A DNA stretch of 32,624 nt from Planctomycetota bacterium (GTDB lineage Bacteria > Planctomycetota > Phycisphaerae > Phycisphaerales > UBA1924), in assembly GCA_022563015.1 (NCBI GenBank), contig JADFOF010000004.1, positions 1-32,624 of the forward strand. The letters run 5' to 3'. Made by a program: the position numbers and the translations under genes. Shown here piece after piece: positions 18,893 through 29,399 of the stretch. Each line of letters opens with the position of its first letter. Positions within the stretch are counted from its first letter, which is position 1. The notes under the pieces were generated by a model that did no database searches, was not told the DNA's origin, and was given only the letters and a program-made list of their open reading frames with translations.

Positions 18893-20395
18893 ATGCACCA
18901 CTCATTCTCGCCCGGCTCACTCCTGGCCGTCGTGGCTGTCGTGGCCGCCGCTCTCGCCGCTCCGACCGCCGCGGTCGCCCAGAATATCGACCGGCTCACC
19001 CCCCCCGCCACCATCGTTTTCAGCGACAATCTCTTCAAGCTCGACAGCATCGGGTTCTCGATGCCCATGCCGGTCGGCTCGCACATGGTGCTGGACCAGT
19101 TCGGCACGCAGATCGCACAGGGATTCTTGTTCCCACCCGATCGATCGTGGAAAATCCGAGTCGAGACGGTTCTCTCGGAGCAAGGCCGCGTCACCCTCGA
19201 CGAGTTCACAGAACACGTCATGAACAAGCTGCTGCTGTACTTCGGCCGAGCCGGGGCCGACGGCAAAGCTGAGGATTCGGCCGCGTCCATCATCTTGCAC
19301 GAACAGAACCTGATCATACCGCTGGGCGTGGCGACGCGGTACTACGCCCGATACCCCGAACGCGGTGGAAGAGAATGGTTCGTCCGAGGCCGAACCTTCG
19401 TCCAGATGATCGCCAAGGAGAACCTCCCTGACGAAACGGGTGTCAAGTTCAGGACCGACAGGTACCTTGTGCTCACGCTCGAATGCAAGGAAGAGAACTT
19501 CGCCAAGGCCCGCCCGATCTACGAGCTGCTGGTCTCGGCCGCCACCGTCATCGACCCGGCAGTGCTCAGCCGGACCCGGGGCGCCAAGGTCCGTGCGGGC
19601 GTGGCCTTTCTTGCAGGCCTCACCCCAGATGACTTCGAGGCGGTCATCGGGCGCGGGATCGACCGGTGGGAGCGGCTGTACGTGCCCGGGCCCACCGGTG
19701 CCCGGGCGGACGACCGGGAGCTCGGCTTTCGACGAACCCGCATCAGCAGGGGGGCGCTGGCGGACATCCCTGAGCTGAACGGCCCGGGTGGGAAGGGCTA
19801 CATCGTCCGGATCGAGGCTCGCCTCTTCGTCCCGGATTACAGGGCGATTCTCGAATCCGAGAGCGTTTTTTTCGTCTCCGCCGACTTCTCGCGTGAAACC
19901 TGGTTCGTCAAGACCGCCGCGTACAACGACAGCACGCACGAGCTGATGACCAGGCAGGAGGAGCTCGGCGGTCGGATCGACGAACGCATGAACGTCGCCG
20001 TGACGGGCAAGGGCATGCCGCGAGAATCGATCAAGCCGCTCATCGAGGGGGAGGGCTACATCAGCCGGGCCCTGGTGTGGCTCTTGCCCCCGCTGCTCGT
20101 GCACAAGCAGGCACAGGCGGATTACGGGTTTTATCACTACCGATCGACGACCCGCGGCATCACCTTCCGCGAGGACTCTCTGGACAGGGATCCGAACAAC
20201 CCGGATATCTGGCTCGTCACGTCCCGGATCAGCGAGGATGACCCGCCCCAGATCACCTCGCTGGGGCCGGACGGGCGGTTGCTCAGCACCGACCTGTCCG
20301 AGGGGCGCGTCTGGGTGCCCATCGAGCTGTCCGAGCTGCGCAGGCTCTGGGACCGCAAGGGGCTCCCCACGAGCGCCCTGGGCAAGAGGCGGTAG
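18893..20395 (+). CDS. Secreted protein of unknown function
   Basis: 500 aa ORF with Sec signal MHHSFSPGSLLAVVAVVAAALAAPTAAVAQ; preceded by AAAGGGGG; no family recognised. Confidence 0.8.
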   Translation: MHHSFSPGSLLAVVAVVAAALAAPTAAVAQNIDRLTPPATIVFSDNLFKLDSIGFSMPMPVGSHMVLDQFGTQIAQGFLFPPDRSWKIRVETVLSEQGRVTLDEFTEHVMNKLLLYFGRAGADGKAEDSAASIILHEQNLIIPLGVATRYYARYPERGGREWFVRGRTFVQMIAKENLPDETGVKFRTDRYLVLTLECKEENFAKARPIYELLVSAATVIDPAVLSRTRGAKVRAGVAFLAGLTPDDFEAVIGRGIDRWERLYVPGPTGARADDRELGFRRTRISRGALADIPELNGPGGKGYIVRIEARLFVPDYRAILESESVFFVSADFSRETWFVKTAAYNDSTHELMTRQEELGGRIDERMNVAVTGKGMPRESIKPLIEGEGYISRALVWLLPPLLVHKQAQADYGFYHYRSTTRGITFREDSLDRDPNNPDIWLVTSRISEDDPPQITSLGPDGRLLSTDLSEGRVWVPIELSELRRLWDRKGLPTSALGKRR

Positions 20396-20447
20396 CGCGA
20401 TCTCAATCGACGCGCCGCGTCCGCTACCGGGCGGATGCCCACGGAAC

Positions 20448-20547
20448 GGACGCCGAGCCTGAGTCCGCGAAGGCTCGGATATCGCCCATGACACCCGAAT
20501 GCCTGAGATCCGAGCCTTCGCCCGCGGCGGGCTCAGACTCGGCGTCC
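20448..20547. repeat. ~100-bp palindromic element, copy B (inverse orientation of 6726-6815)
   Basis: GGACGCCGAGCCTGAGTCCGCGAAGGCTCGGAT...ATCCGAGCCTTCGCCCGCGGCGGGCTCAGACTCGGCGTCC; arms match the reverse complement of copy A, loop differs. Confidence 0.9.
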
Positions 20548-20695
20548 TGCAGGCAGTTCGACTCTACCCCTGATCCGAAGAAGCCCCGTCCCGCCCCGAA
20601 CGCCCGTCTGCCGTCCGGCGCGTGCAGGCCAGTCCCAACTTTGGTATCCTGTGCGCTCGTTCCCGGAGAGCTCGAACGAACAGGGAGGATTCACA

Positions 20696-22717
<2,022 letters not shown>

Positions 22718-22739
22718 ATTCCCTTCTTGAAGTCTGCAC

Positions 22740-22767
22740 CGGGCCGGGGTCCAGGCGCCCCGGCCCG
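22740..22767 (+). terminator. Strong GC stem-loop downstream of the M28 peptidase gene
   Basis: CGGGCCGGGG-TCCAGGCG-CCCCGGCCCG: 10-bp perfect stem, 8-nt loop, followed by TGTCTTG. Confidence 0.7.
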
Positions 22768-22804
22768 TGTCTTGCGCCGATCCCGCCGGATACCATGCCC
22801 GCGT

Positions 22805-23350
22805 ATGCCCGAGCGCCTCTTCCAGCTCTACCAGCAAAGACGCATCGTCAATATCAACGTGAACATTGTCTTCGCCGGGCTGCTGGCCATGGGCCTGACC
22901 CTCTTCCCCGTGCACCTCACGCGGCGATTCGGCATCGACGCAGAGATCGCCATCACGCTGATCACGATCGTGTTCGACATGACGTTTGACGTGGTGATCT
23001 ACTACGCGCTGCACTGGATGGCCAACCACTGGCGGCCGTTTCGGCTCCGCCGCGATCGTCCGAGTCCGCCGCGACGCCACAGGGCGTTCTTCGCCGACGC
23101 GACGCTGGTGCAGTTCGAGCGGGTGCTGCTGGCGCCGCTCTACTACGCGATATCCGGCGGATTGCAGTTCACACTGCTCAAGCTGGATGTCGAGCGTGAA
23201 CTTGCGTTCGTCATGGGCGTGCTGGTCGGGATCACGGTCACGCGCGTCATCCACACGCTCTGGGGACTGCGCTCGGGCACGTTCGTCGATCACGATGAAT
23301 CGCGGGCCGATGGATCCGAGCCCGATTCGCAGGGGCCCGACGATGCCTGA
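22805..23350 (+). CDS. Small integral membrane protein, unknown function
   Basis: MPERLFQLYQQRRIVNINVNIVFAGLLAMGLTLFPVHLTRRFGIDAEIAITLITIVFDMTFDVVIYYALHWM... several TM helices; start chosen after the terminator hairpin. Confidence 0.65.
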   Translation: MPERLFQLYQQRRIVNINVNIVFAGLLAMGLTLFPVHLTRRFGIDAEIAITLITIVFDMTFDVVIYYALHWMANHWRPFRLRRDRPSPPRRHRAFFADATLVQFERVLLAPLYYAISGGLQFTLLKLDVERELAFVMGVLVGITVTRVIHTLWGLRSGTFVDHDESRADGSEPDSQGPDDA

Positions 23351-23373
23351 GGCTGATCGGAATACCTGAGCAG

Positions 23374-25470
23374 ATGTGCGGCATCGGCGGAATCCTTCGC
23401 GTCCAGAACCCATCAGGGCGGGTGCTCGCGCCCGAACGGGCCATCCCCGAGGCGTGGCTTGACATCATCGATGAGTCGATCAAGCACCGCGGTCCGGACG
23501 GGCACGGGCGATTCCGCGACCGCGCGGTCCGACCCGACGGCTCGATTGTCGATGTCGCGCTCGTCCACCGCCGACTCTCGATCATCGACCACGCCGGCGG
23601 CCACCAACCGATGATCATCGGACCCTCCAACAGAGCCCCTCGCGCAAGCGGGGGGTCCTCTTCCGACCCACCTGACGCGCAATCCCCCACCTCCACCAAC
23701 CTCCTCACCTCCCCGCCCTACCAACAAACCCACAACCACACCCTCTCCCCCTGCCCATGCTGCGGCGAACACACACTCGCGGTCGTCTTCAACGGCTGCA
23801 TCTACAACCATAGAGGACTGCGCCGGGAACTCGAAGCGGCTGGGCACGTCTTCACCACAGACCACTCCGACACCGAAGTCCTCCTCCACGGGTGGCGCGA
23901 GTGGAAAGACAAACTCGCCGACCATCTCGACGGCATGTACGCCTTCGCAATCTGGGACGCCGCCACAGCAGAGTTCTTCGGCTGCCGCGATCTGTCAGGC
24001 GAAAAACCGCTGTATGGTAAAGACAGAAAAAAGGAAAACCTCCATCTCTTCGCAAGCTCGCCTGTTGGGCTCACAATCATCGGTCGACAACTCGGCCCCG
24101 AATTCGTCGCTGAAGAAGGTTCCGATGACGTGTGGGACCACTTAGGATTTCATCTGTCGTTCTGGTTCGATGGCTTTGACGGGGATCTTCCGCAACCTGA
24201 AGCCGAAAACTATGTGCCAAAAGTACGATACTGGTACCCGGATCAAAGCAAGACAGACTTCGAACTCTTATACAAGCCGTTCGCTCCACGCACTCCCGAG
24301 AATGAGCTCAGCGTCGAAGAAAGCGATCGCATGGTCGCACGAGCCATCCAATCCCGCCTAGAGGCAGACACTCCGATCGGCTGCTTCCTCTCGGGCGGCG
24401 TCGATTCGTCACTCGTCGCGATCCACGCTCACCGCGAATCAGGCAACGTCGATTCTTTCACAGTCCGGATGCCTGGCACACGCTACGACGAATCCAAGTA
24501 CGCCGAAAAGGTGGCACGAATCGTGGGCTGTAGACATCACACACTCGACTGCGATTCAAACATCGCCACAGACATCGTTCATCTAATCCGCCAACTCGGC
24601 CTCCCCTTCGGCGACAGCTCACTCCTCCCAACCTACTGGCTCAGCCGCGAAACACGCAAGCACGTCAAAGTCGCACTCAGCGGCGACGGCGCCGACGAAC
24701 TGTTCTGTGGCTACGATCGCTATGTCGCAGCCCTGAAACTGAGATGGGCACGCTGGCCCCTCTATTACATGCCAGCAGCCCTCTTCCCCGACCGACATCC
24801 AAAGGCACTCTCGTCCAAAATAAGACGCTTGATCCGCTGGTCGCAAGGCTCGGGTCCGCTCTCGCTCTTCGACGAGCACGACGACGCTCGCCTCAAAGCA
24901 CACCCAAGACTCCCACGGAGACTTACTCCAAACAAATTGATGGATGACATGCCGAGATCTGACTTCTACGACTACCTGCCAAATGATATCCTCCGAAAAA
25001 CCGACACCGCCTCCATGGCCGTCGGCCTCGAAGTCCGCGCACCATTCCTCTCGCGCGAACTCATCAATCGCTGCCTCAGCACGCCGCTCTCAACACTCAT
25101 GCCGGGCGGCCAGCGCAAAGGCCTCCTCCGCAACGTCGCCCGCAAGTACTTCCCCGCCGAGATCGTGGACCGACCCAAGATGGGCTTTGCCATTCCGATC
25201 GGCGAGTGGTTCCGCTCCGATTTCGGCTCCATGCGCCAACTCCTCTACGACCACCTTGAATCAACCGAGCCGTTCGGCCCCGATGCGCTTGGCATCAACG
25301 GCATGATCAACATGGACTTCGTTCGACGCATGCTCCGCGAGCACGATGCAGCGGGCGAAAAATCGCTCTGGCCCTGGCACGGCCGCGATCACTCGCAGCG
25401 CCTCTACATGCTCCTGGTCATGTCGATCTGGGCGAAATGGCTCGGTGGTCTTGGGCGGACAGGCGATTAG
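23374..25470 (+). CDS. asnB: Asparagine synthetase (glutamine-hydrolysing) with an insertion in the glutaminase domain
   Basis: MCGIGGILRV N-terminal catalytic Cys; DESIKHRGPDGHG, HRRLSIIDHAGGHQPM, VVFNGCIYNHRGLRREL; SGGVDSSLVAIHA PP-loop; LSGDGADELFCGYDRY; DTASMAVGLEVRAPFLSRELI. Confidence 0.95.
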   Translation: MCGIGGILRVQNPSGRVLAPERAIPEAWLDIIDESIKHRGPDGHGRFRDRAVRPDGSIVDVALVHRRLSIIDHAGGHQPMIIGPSNRAPRASGGSSSDPPDAQSPTSTNLLTSPPYQQTHNHTLSPCPCCGEHTLAVVFNGCIYNHRGLRRELEAAGHVFTTDHSDTEVLLHGWREWKDKLADHLDGMYAFAIWDAATAEFFGCRDLSGEKPLYGKDRKKENLHLFASSPVGLTIIGRQLGPEFVAEEGSDDVWDHLGFHLSFWFDGFDGDLPQPEAENYVPKVRYWYPDQSKTDFELLYKPFAPRTPENELSVEESDRMVARAIQSRLEADTPIGCFLSGGVDSSLVAIHAHRESGNVDSFTVRMPGTRYDESKYAEKVARIVGCRHHTLDCDSNIATDIVHLIRQLGLPFGDSSLLPTYWLSRETRKHVKVALSGDGADELFCGYDRYVAALKLRWARWPLYYMPAALFPDRHPKALSSKIRRLIRWSQGSGPLSLFDEHDDARLKAHPRLPRRLTPNKLMDDMPRSDFYDYLPNDILRKTDTASMAVGLEVRAPFLSRELINRCLSTPLSTLMPGGQRKGLLRNVARKYFPAEIVDRPKMGFAIPIGEWFRSDFGSMRQLLYDHLESTEPFGPDALGINGMINMDFVRRMLREHDAAGEKSLWPWHGRDHSQRLYMLLVMSIWAKWLGGLGRTGD

Positions 25471-25530
25471 CAGCGCGCGGGAAACTGAGGCCGCTCGTGT
25501 GCCAGGTCTGCCCCGCACCGAGGCGCCCAT

Positions 25531-26331
25531 TCAGAATGCCCAGCTCAACATCGCGAAGTAATCCAGATCGTTGCGTTTGAACCCGAGCCCGGGCGTGCTG
25601 TCGTACCGGTTCTCGATGCCGATGCGAAGCGACAGCTTCACCTCCGGATCCACGACGATCTCCCACGACGCCTTGCCCTCGACGCGGTAGGCGGGGTAGT
25701 CGTCAAGCGAAGGCAGGTAGTCGACCGTCGCCACGAACTTCTGCCGTTCGGTCAGTTGATGCTCATAGTCGAGCCCCAGTGCGCCCTCGGGCACCAGCCC
25801 GTCGTCGGCGCCCCCGATGTCGTACCGACCGCCCGCACCCAGCCGGCCGATCAGCAGCACGTCGTCCGACCTCGCCAGCTCGTACCCCATCCCGGCGATC
25901 CCCGTCAGACGCCAATCCCAGTCCTGGAACTCGTCGAACTCCGCGGCCCCGCGCACGAACGGCCGCCAGCGCGAGTCCCTGAGCAGCCAGTCGTTTCGCG
26001 CGGTGGTCTGGAAGTAGTTGTCGCTGGTCCGGCCCTCGGCTTTGCCGAACGTGTACGACAGACCCAGCCGCGTGTCGAGTCTCTCGGTGGCGCGCTGGGC
26101 ATCCAGTCCGAGGCGGGCGTTGAATGTTTCGGTGTTGCCCGCCGAGCCGTTGGTCCCCGCCGACACGCTTCCCTTCCATCCGGACAACCAGCTCGCGGTC
26201 GCGCCCTCGGGCGGCTCTACGTTCTCACCCTGGGGCTGCCCCACATCTTCGCCGAGCGCGTCGTCCTGGCCTCGAACAACCGCGGCGCACAGCAGGACGA
26301 CCACCAGCGAACAGGAAAACACCATGCGCAT
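25531..26331 (-). CDS. DUF481-like outer-membrane beta-barrel protein
   Basis: Signal MRMVFSCSLVVVLLCAAVVRGQ; WLSGWKGSVSAGTNGSAGNTETFNARLGLDAQRATERLDTRLGLSYTFGKAEGRTSDNYFQ... with C-terminal aromatic WAF. Confidence 0.75.
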   Translation of the reverse strand: MRMVFSCSLVVVLLCAAVVRGQDDALGEDVGQPQGENVEPPEGATASWLSGWKGSVSAGTNGSAGNTETFNARLGLDAQRATERLDTRLGLSYTFGKAEGRTSDNYFQTTARNDWLLRDSRWRPFVRGAAEFDEFQDWDWRLTGIAGMGYELARSDDVLLIGRLGAGGRYDIGGADDGLVPEGALGLDYEHQLTERQKFVATVDYLPSLDDYPAYRVEGKASWEIVVDPEVKLSLRIGIENRYDSTPGLGFKRNDLDYFAMLSWAF

Positions 26332-26412
26332 GCACCGCTCTCCTCGTGCCGAATCTGTGGCACGCCCGACGGTACTCATCTCCTTCGGCCGAGTCCACCC
26401 ATACCATCGCCG

Positions 26413-28374
26413 ATGCCGTTGCTGACACTCAGCGCCGTCTCTTTCGCGTACGCCTTCGAGCCCATCCTCGACGATGTTTCGTTCGCGGTCGAGCCGGGCC
26501 AGCGCATCGCGCTTGTCGGCCGCAACGGCGCGGGCAAGACCACGCTGCTGAACATTGTCGCCGGGCGGATCGAGCCGGACTCGGGCACCAGGTCGATCGC
26601 CAAGACCGTCCGCATCGGCGTGCTGGACCAGCACCCGACTCTCGACCCGGACGAGACCCTGCGCGGCGAGGCCGAGGCCGCCTTCGCACAGCTCCACGAA
26701 CTCCATCGCCGCATCGACGACCTTTACGCCCGCATGGCCGACGATGACGCGAACACGCAACAGCTCATGAATCGCCTGGGTGCGCTCGAACGCGAGATGG
26801 AGGCCAAGGGCGGGTACGCGGTCGGCCACCGCATCGACGCCATTCTGCACGGGCTTGGGTTCAGCGATGACGATTTCACGCTGCCGGTCTCGGGTCTGTC
26901 CGGCGGCCAGCGCTCCAGGCTCGCGTTGGCCAAGCTGCTGCTGGACGAGCCGGACCTGCTCCTGCTCGACGAGCCGACCAACCACCTCGACGCCGCCGGC
27001 TGCGAGTGGCTCGAGCAGTTCCTCGCCGAGCGCTTCACCGGGGCCGTCGTCATGGTCAGCCACGACCGCTACATGCTCGACCGCGTTGTCGGCCGCATCG
27101 TCGAGGTCGAGCACGCGCGGCTGATCGAGTACCCGGGATCTTTCAGCCAGTTCCGCGAGATCCGCGCCCAGCGGCGACTCACGCAATTGCGCGCGCACGA
27201 GAAACAGCAGACGCGCTTCAAGCGCCAGGAGCACTTCATCGCCAGGTTCAAGGAAGGCCAGCGCGCCAAGCAGGCCCGCGGACGCCAGACACGCCTGGAC
27301 CGCGAGCGACGATCCGAAGCGATCGAGCGCCCGCTGGAACTCGACACCTTCAACATCTCGTTCCCACCCGCGCCCCGGCCCGGCGACCTGGTCGCCATCG
27401 TCCGCGATGCCGCTGTCACCTTCGCCACCGACTCGGGCGAGGATTTCACGCTTTTTTCAGGGCTTAGCCTCACGGTCTCGCGCGGCGAACGCTGGGGCAT
27501 CATCGGGCCCAACGGCGTCGGCAAGACCACGCTCATCAGGGCCATCCTCGGCGAAGTTTCCTTGACGGCGGGCTCAGCACGCTTAGGCACAAACGTTCAC
27601 GTCGGGTATTTTCAGCAGACGCTCGAAGCCCCCGACGACACGCCCGTGTATCGGTTCATCCAGGGCGCTATACGCCGCGAGAACCCGGACCTGGCGCTCT
27701 CCGAGCAGGCCGCGCGCGACCTCGCCGGCGCGTTCCTCTTCTCCGGCGACGACCAGGACTCTCCGATGAACGAACTGAGCGGCGGCGAGCACAGCCGCGC
27801 CCGTCTGGCCGCCCTGCTCGCCTCGGCCAGGAACCTGCTCGTGCTCGACGAGCCGACCAATCACCTCGACATTCCGTCCGCCGAACGGCTCGAACAGACA
27901 CTCAAGCCGACGAAGCAAGGCGGCGCATACGACGGCACGCTCATCCTTGTCAGCCACGACCGCGCCCTCATCGACGCTTTGTGCGACCACCTGCTCGTGT
28001 TCGACGGCCGGGGCGGGGTGGCGGTGTATCACGGCAACTACACGCAGTGGCGCGAGCATGTCGCCGCGCAGGCTCGGTCGGCGTCAGACCGGCCGGCGCT
28101 CAAGGCCAAGTCCAACACCTCTGCCCCCACCGTCGCGACCGACTCAGCACCCAGTGCAGCGAAACGCAATCCATTCAGCTGGATGCGGCCCGAGCAGCTG
28201 GAGCAGCGCATCGAGCGGATCACGAGCGAGATGGGGGCGCTGGACGCCAGGCTCGACGACCCCGACCTCTACACCGACCGCGACGCATCGCAAAGCGTGC
28301 TCGACACGCGCCAAAAGCTCAAGGAACAACTCGAAGCCCTGGAGGAGGAGTGGCTCCGCAAGGCGGAGGGTTGA
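26413..28374 (+). CDS. ABC-F family ATPase (duplicated ABC domains)
   Basis: Two Walker A (GRNGAGKTT, GPNGVGKTT), two signatures (LSGGQRSRLALAKLL, LSGGEHSRARLAALL), two Walker B (LLLLDEPTNHLD, LLVLDEPTNHLD), no TM, C-terminal coiled coil. Confidence 0.95.
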   Translation: MPLLTLSAVSFAYAFEPILDDVSFAVEPGQRIALVGRNGAGKTTLLNIVAGRIEPDSGTRSIAKTVRIGVLDQHPTLDPDETLRGEAEAAFAQLHELHRRIDDLYARMADDDANTQQLMNRLGALEREMEAKGGYAVGHRIDAILHGLGFSDDDFTLPVSGLSGGQRSRLALAKLLLDEPDLLLLDEPTNHLDAAGCEWLEQFLAERFTGAVVMVSHDRYMLDRVVGRIVEVEHARLIEYPGSFSQFREIRAQRRLTQLRAHEKQQTRFKRQEHFIARFKEGQRAKQARGRQTRLDRERRSEAIERPLELDTFNISFPPAPRPGDLVAIVRDAAVTFATDSGEDFTLFSGLSLTVSRGERWGIIGPNGVGKTTLIRAILGEVSLTAGSARLGTNVHVGYFQQTLEAPDDTPVYRFIQGAIRRENPDLALSEQAARDLAGAFLFSGDDQDSPMNELSGGEHSRARLAALLASARNLLVLDEPTNHLDIPSAERLEQTLKPTKQGGAYDGTLILVSHDRALIDALCDHLLVFDGRGGVAVYHGNYTQWREHVAAQARSASDRPALKAKSNTSAPTVATDSAPSAAKRNPFSWMRPEQLEQRIERITSEMGALDARLDDPDLYTDRDASQSVLDTRQKLKEQLEALEEEWLRKAEG

Positions 28375-28380
28375 GAGACA

Positions 28381-28444
28381 GTTCTGGTTGCTAACGCGAA
28401 GGCCGTTCTGATTTCTAACGCGAAGGTCGCGAAGAGCGCGAAGG
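28381..28444. repeat. Degenerate AACGCGAAGG-type short repeats (two 24-bp units plus CGCGAAG runs)
   Basis: GTTCTGGTTGCTAACGCGAAGGCC / GTTCTGATTTCTAACGCGAAGGTC followed by GCGAAGAGCGCGAAG; near-identical in reverse complement to 32312-32340. Confidence 0.75.
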
Positions 28445-28509
28445 GGTCTGTAGCGGGGCGGTGGGACCGTGCGACAAACTCTGCGTCACTGTGATACACT
28501 CGGTTCACC

Positions 28510-28851
28510 ATGACTTCGAACCAAGACAGCAGCAAAAACGACAAGCCCGGTCCAGCCTGTCTGTCGAACTTGTATAGGGGCCTGTGCTGGGTATGTGCAG
28601 TGCTGGCTGTGCTGACGGTGGTGCTTGCGGTGACTGGCGTGTTAGGTGAAGACAGTTGGGACGCGATAGTGTTCATCATATTCGGCCTCATCCTTGGGGC
28701 CTTCAGCGGGTGCTTCGGTGCTGTGCAGTATTCGCGTTTGACGGCGAGCGGATCAGGCAAGGACGCCGACAAGGCTGTGGCTCGTAAGCTCGGTGAGAGT
28801 ACCAGGATGATTGATCGACCGCGAAGTCACACGTCGCGGGATAATTCGTAA
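28510..28851 (+). CDS. Small two-TM membrane protein, unknown function
   Basis: 113 aa; TM segments LCWVCAVLAVLTVVLAVTGVLG and AIVFIIFGLILGAFSGCFGAVQ. Confidence 0.5.
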   Translation: MTSNQDSSKNDKPGPACLSNLYRGLCWVCAVLAVLTVVLAVTGVLGEDSWDAIVFIIFGLILGAFSGCFGAVQYSRLTASGSGKDADKAVARKLGESTRMIDRPRSHTSRDNS

Positions 28852-29399
28852 CGCGTGCAAACCCCTGCACTTCTCGTGGATCAGGTTTTGATCTGTGCCT
28901 TAGGGCCGGACGTGGCTGTGCCTCAGTTGATCCGTGGCGACAACCGGATCGTGCGATGGAGTGAATCTACATCCTGCGGAGTATGGCGTCAACAGATCGA
29001 GAGCCGACACTCCCACACGAGTGGTGCGTCATTGTTCCGCCTCTATCGCTCATCTGCTCTGGTATGAAGCCGAGCCGCTCAAAGTTGTGCGAACAGCACA
29101 GAACGTGACTCAATTCTGTGGCCGTTTGAGAACAGGCCCCTTCAATGCCGATCAGAGGTAAGCGATCGGAACGTGTGACTCCAGTTGGCGGATGTTACGC
29201 TTGTGCTCACAGAGCTGGGCAGTGGAGCCGGGCGAAGGCAAAGATGGAACGGTCGGAATATGCATGTTGGCTCGCCCGTCGATTCGTGTACGGAGTGGTC
29301 TGAGTGCGTGGCGCCGGTTCGAGGTTCGTTCGACGACGGGCTGAAAGCCGCCGAGGTGCGCAGCGTGATTGAACTCTGCGGTCTTTTAGGGAGTATCGC

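Noticed and set aside
18917-20494. 525-aa minus-strand ORF
   Set aside because: Antisense to the signal-peptide-bearing plus-strand ORF 18893-20395; no signal or family, and it crosses the palindromic repeat.
23374-25470. A biosynthetic gene cluster around asnB
   Set aside because: Neighbours are a membrane protein, a porin-like protein and an ABC-F ATPase on mixed strands; no other biosynthetic enzymes are present.
26332-27234. N-terminal extension of the DUF481-like ORF (567-aa version)
   Set aside because: Antisense to the ABC-F gene; the real start with signal peptide is at 26331.
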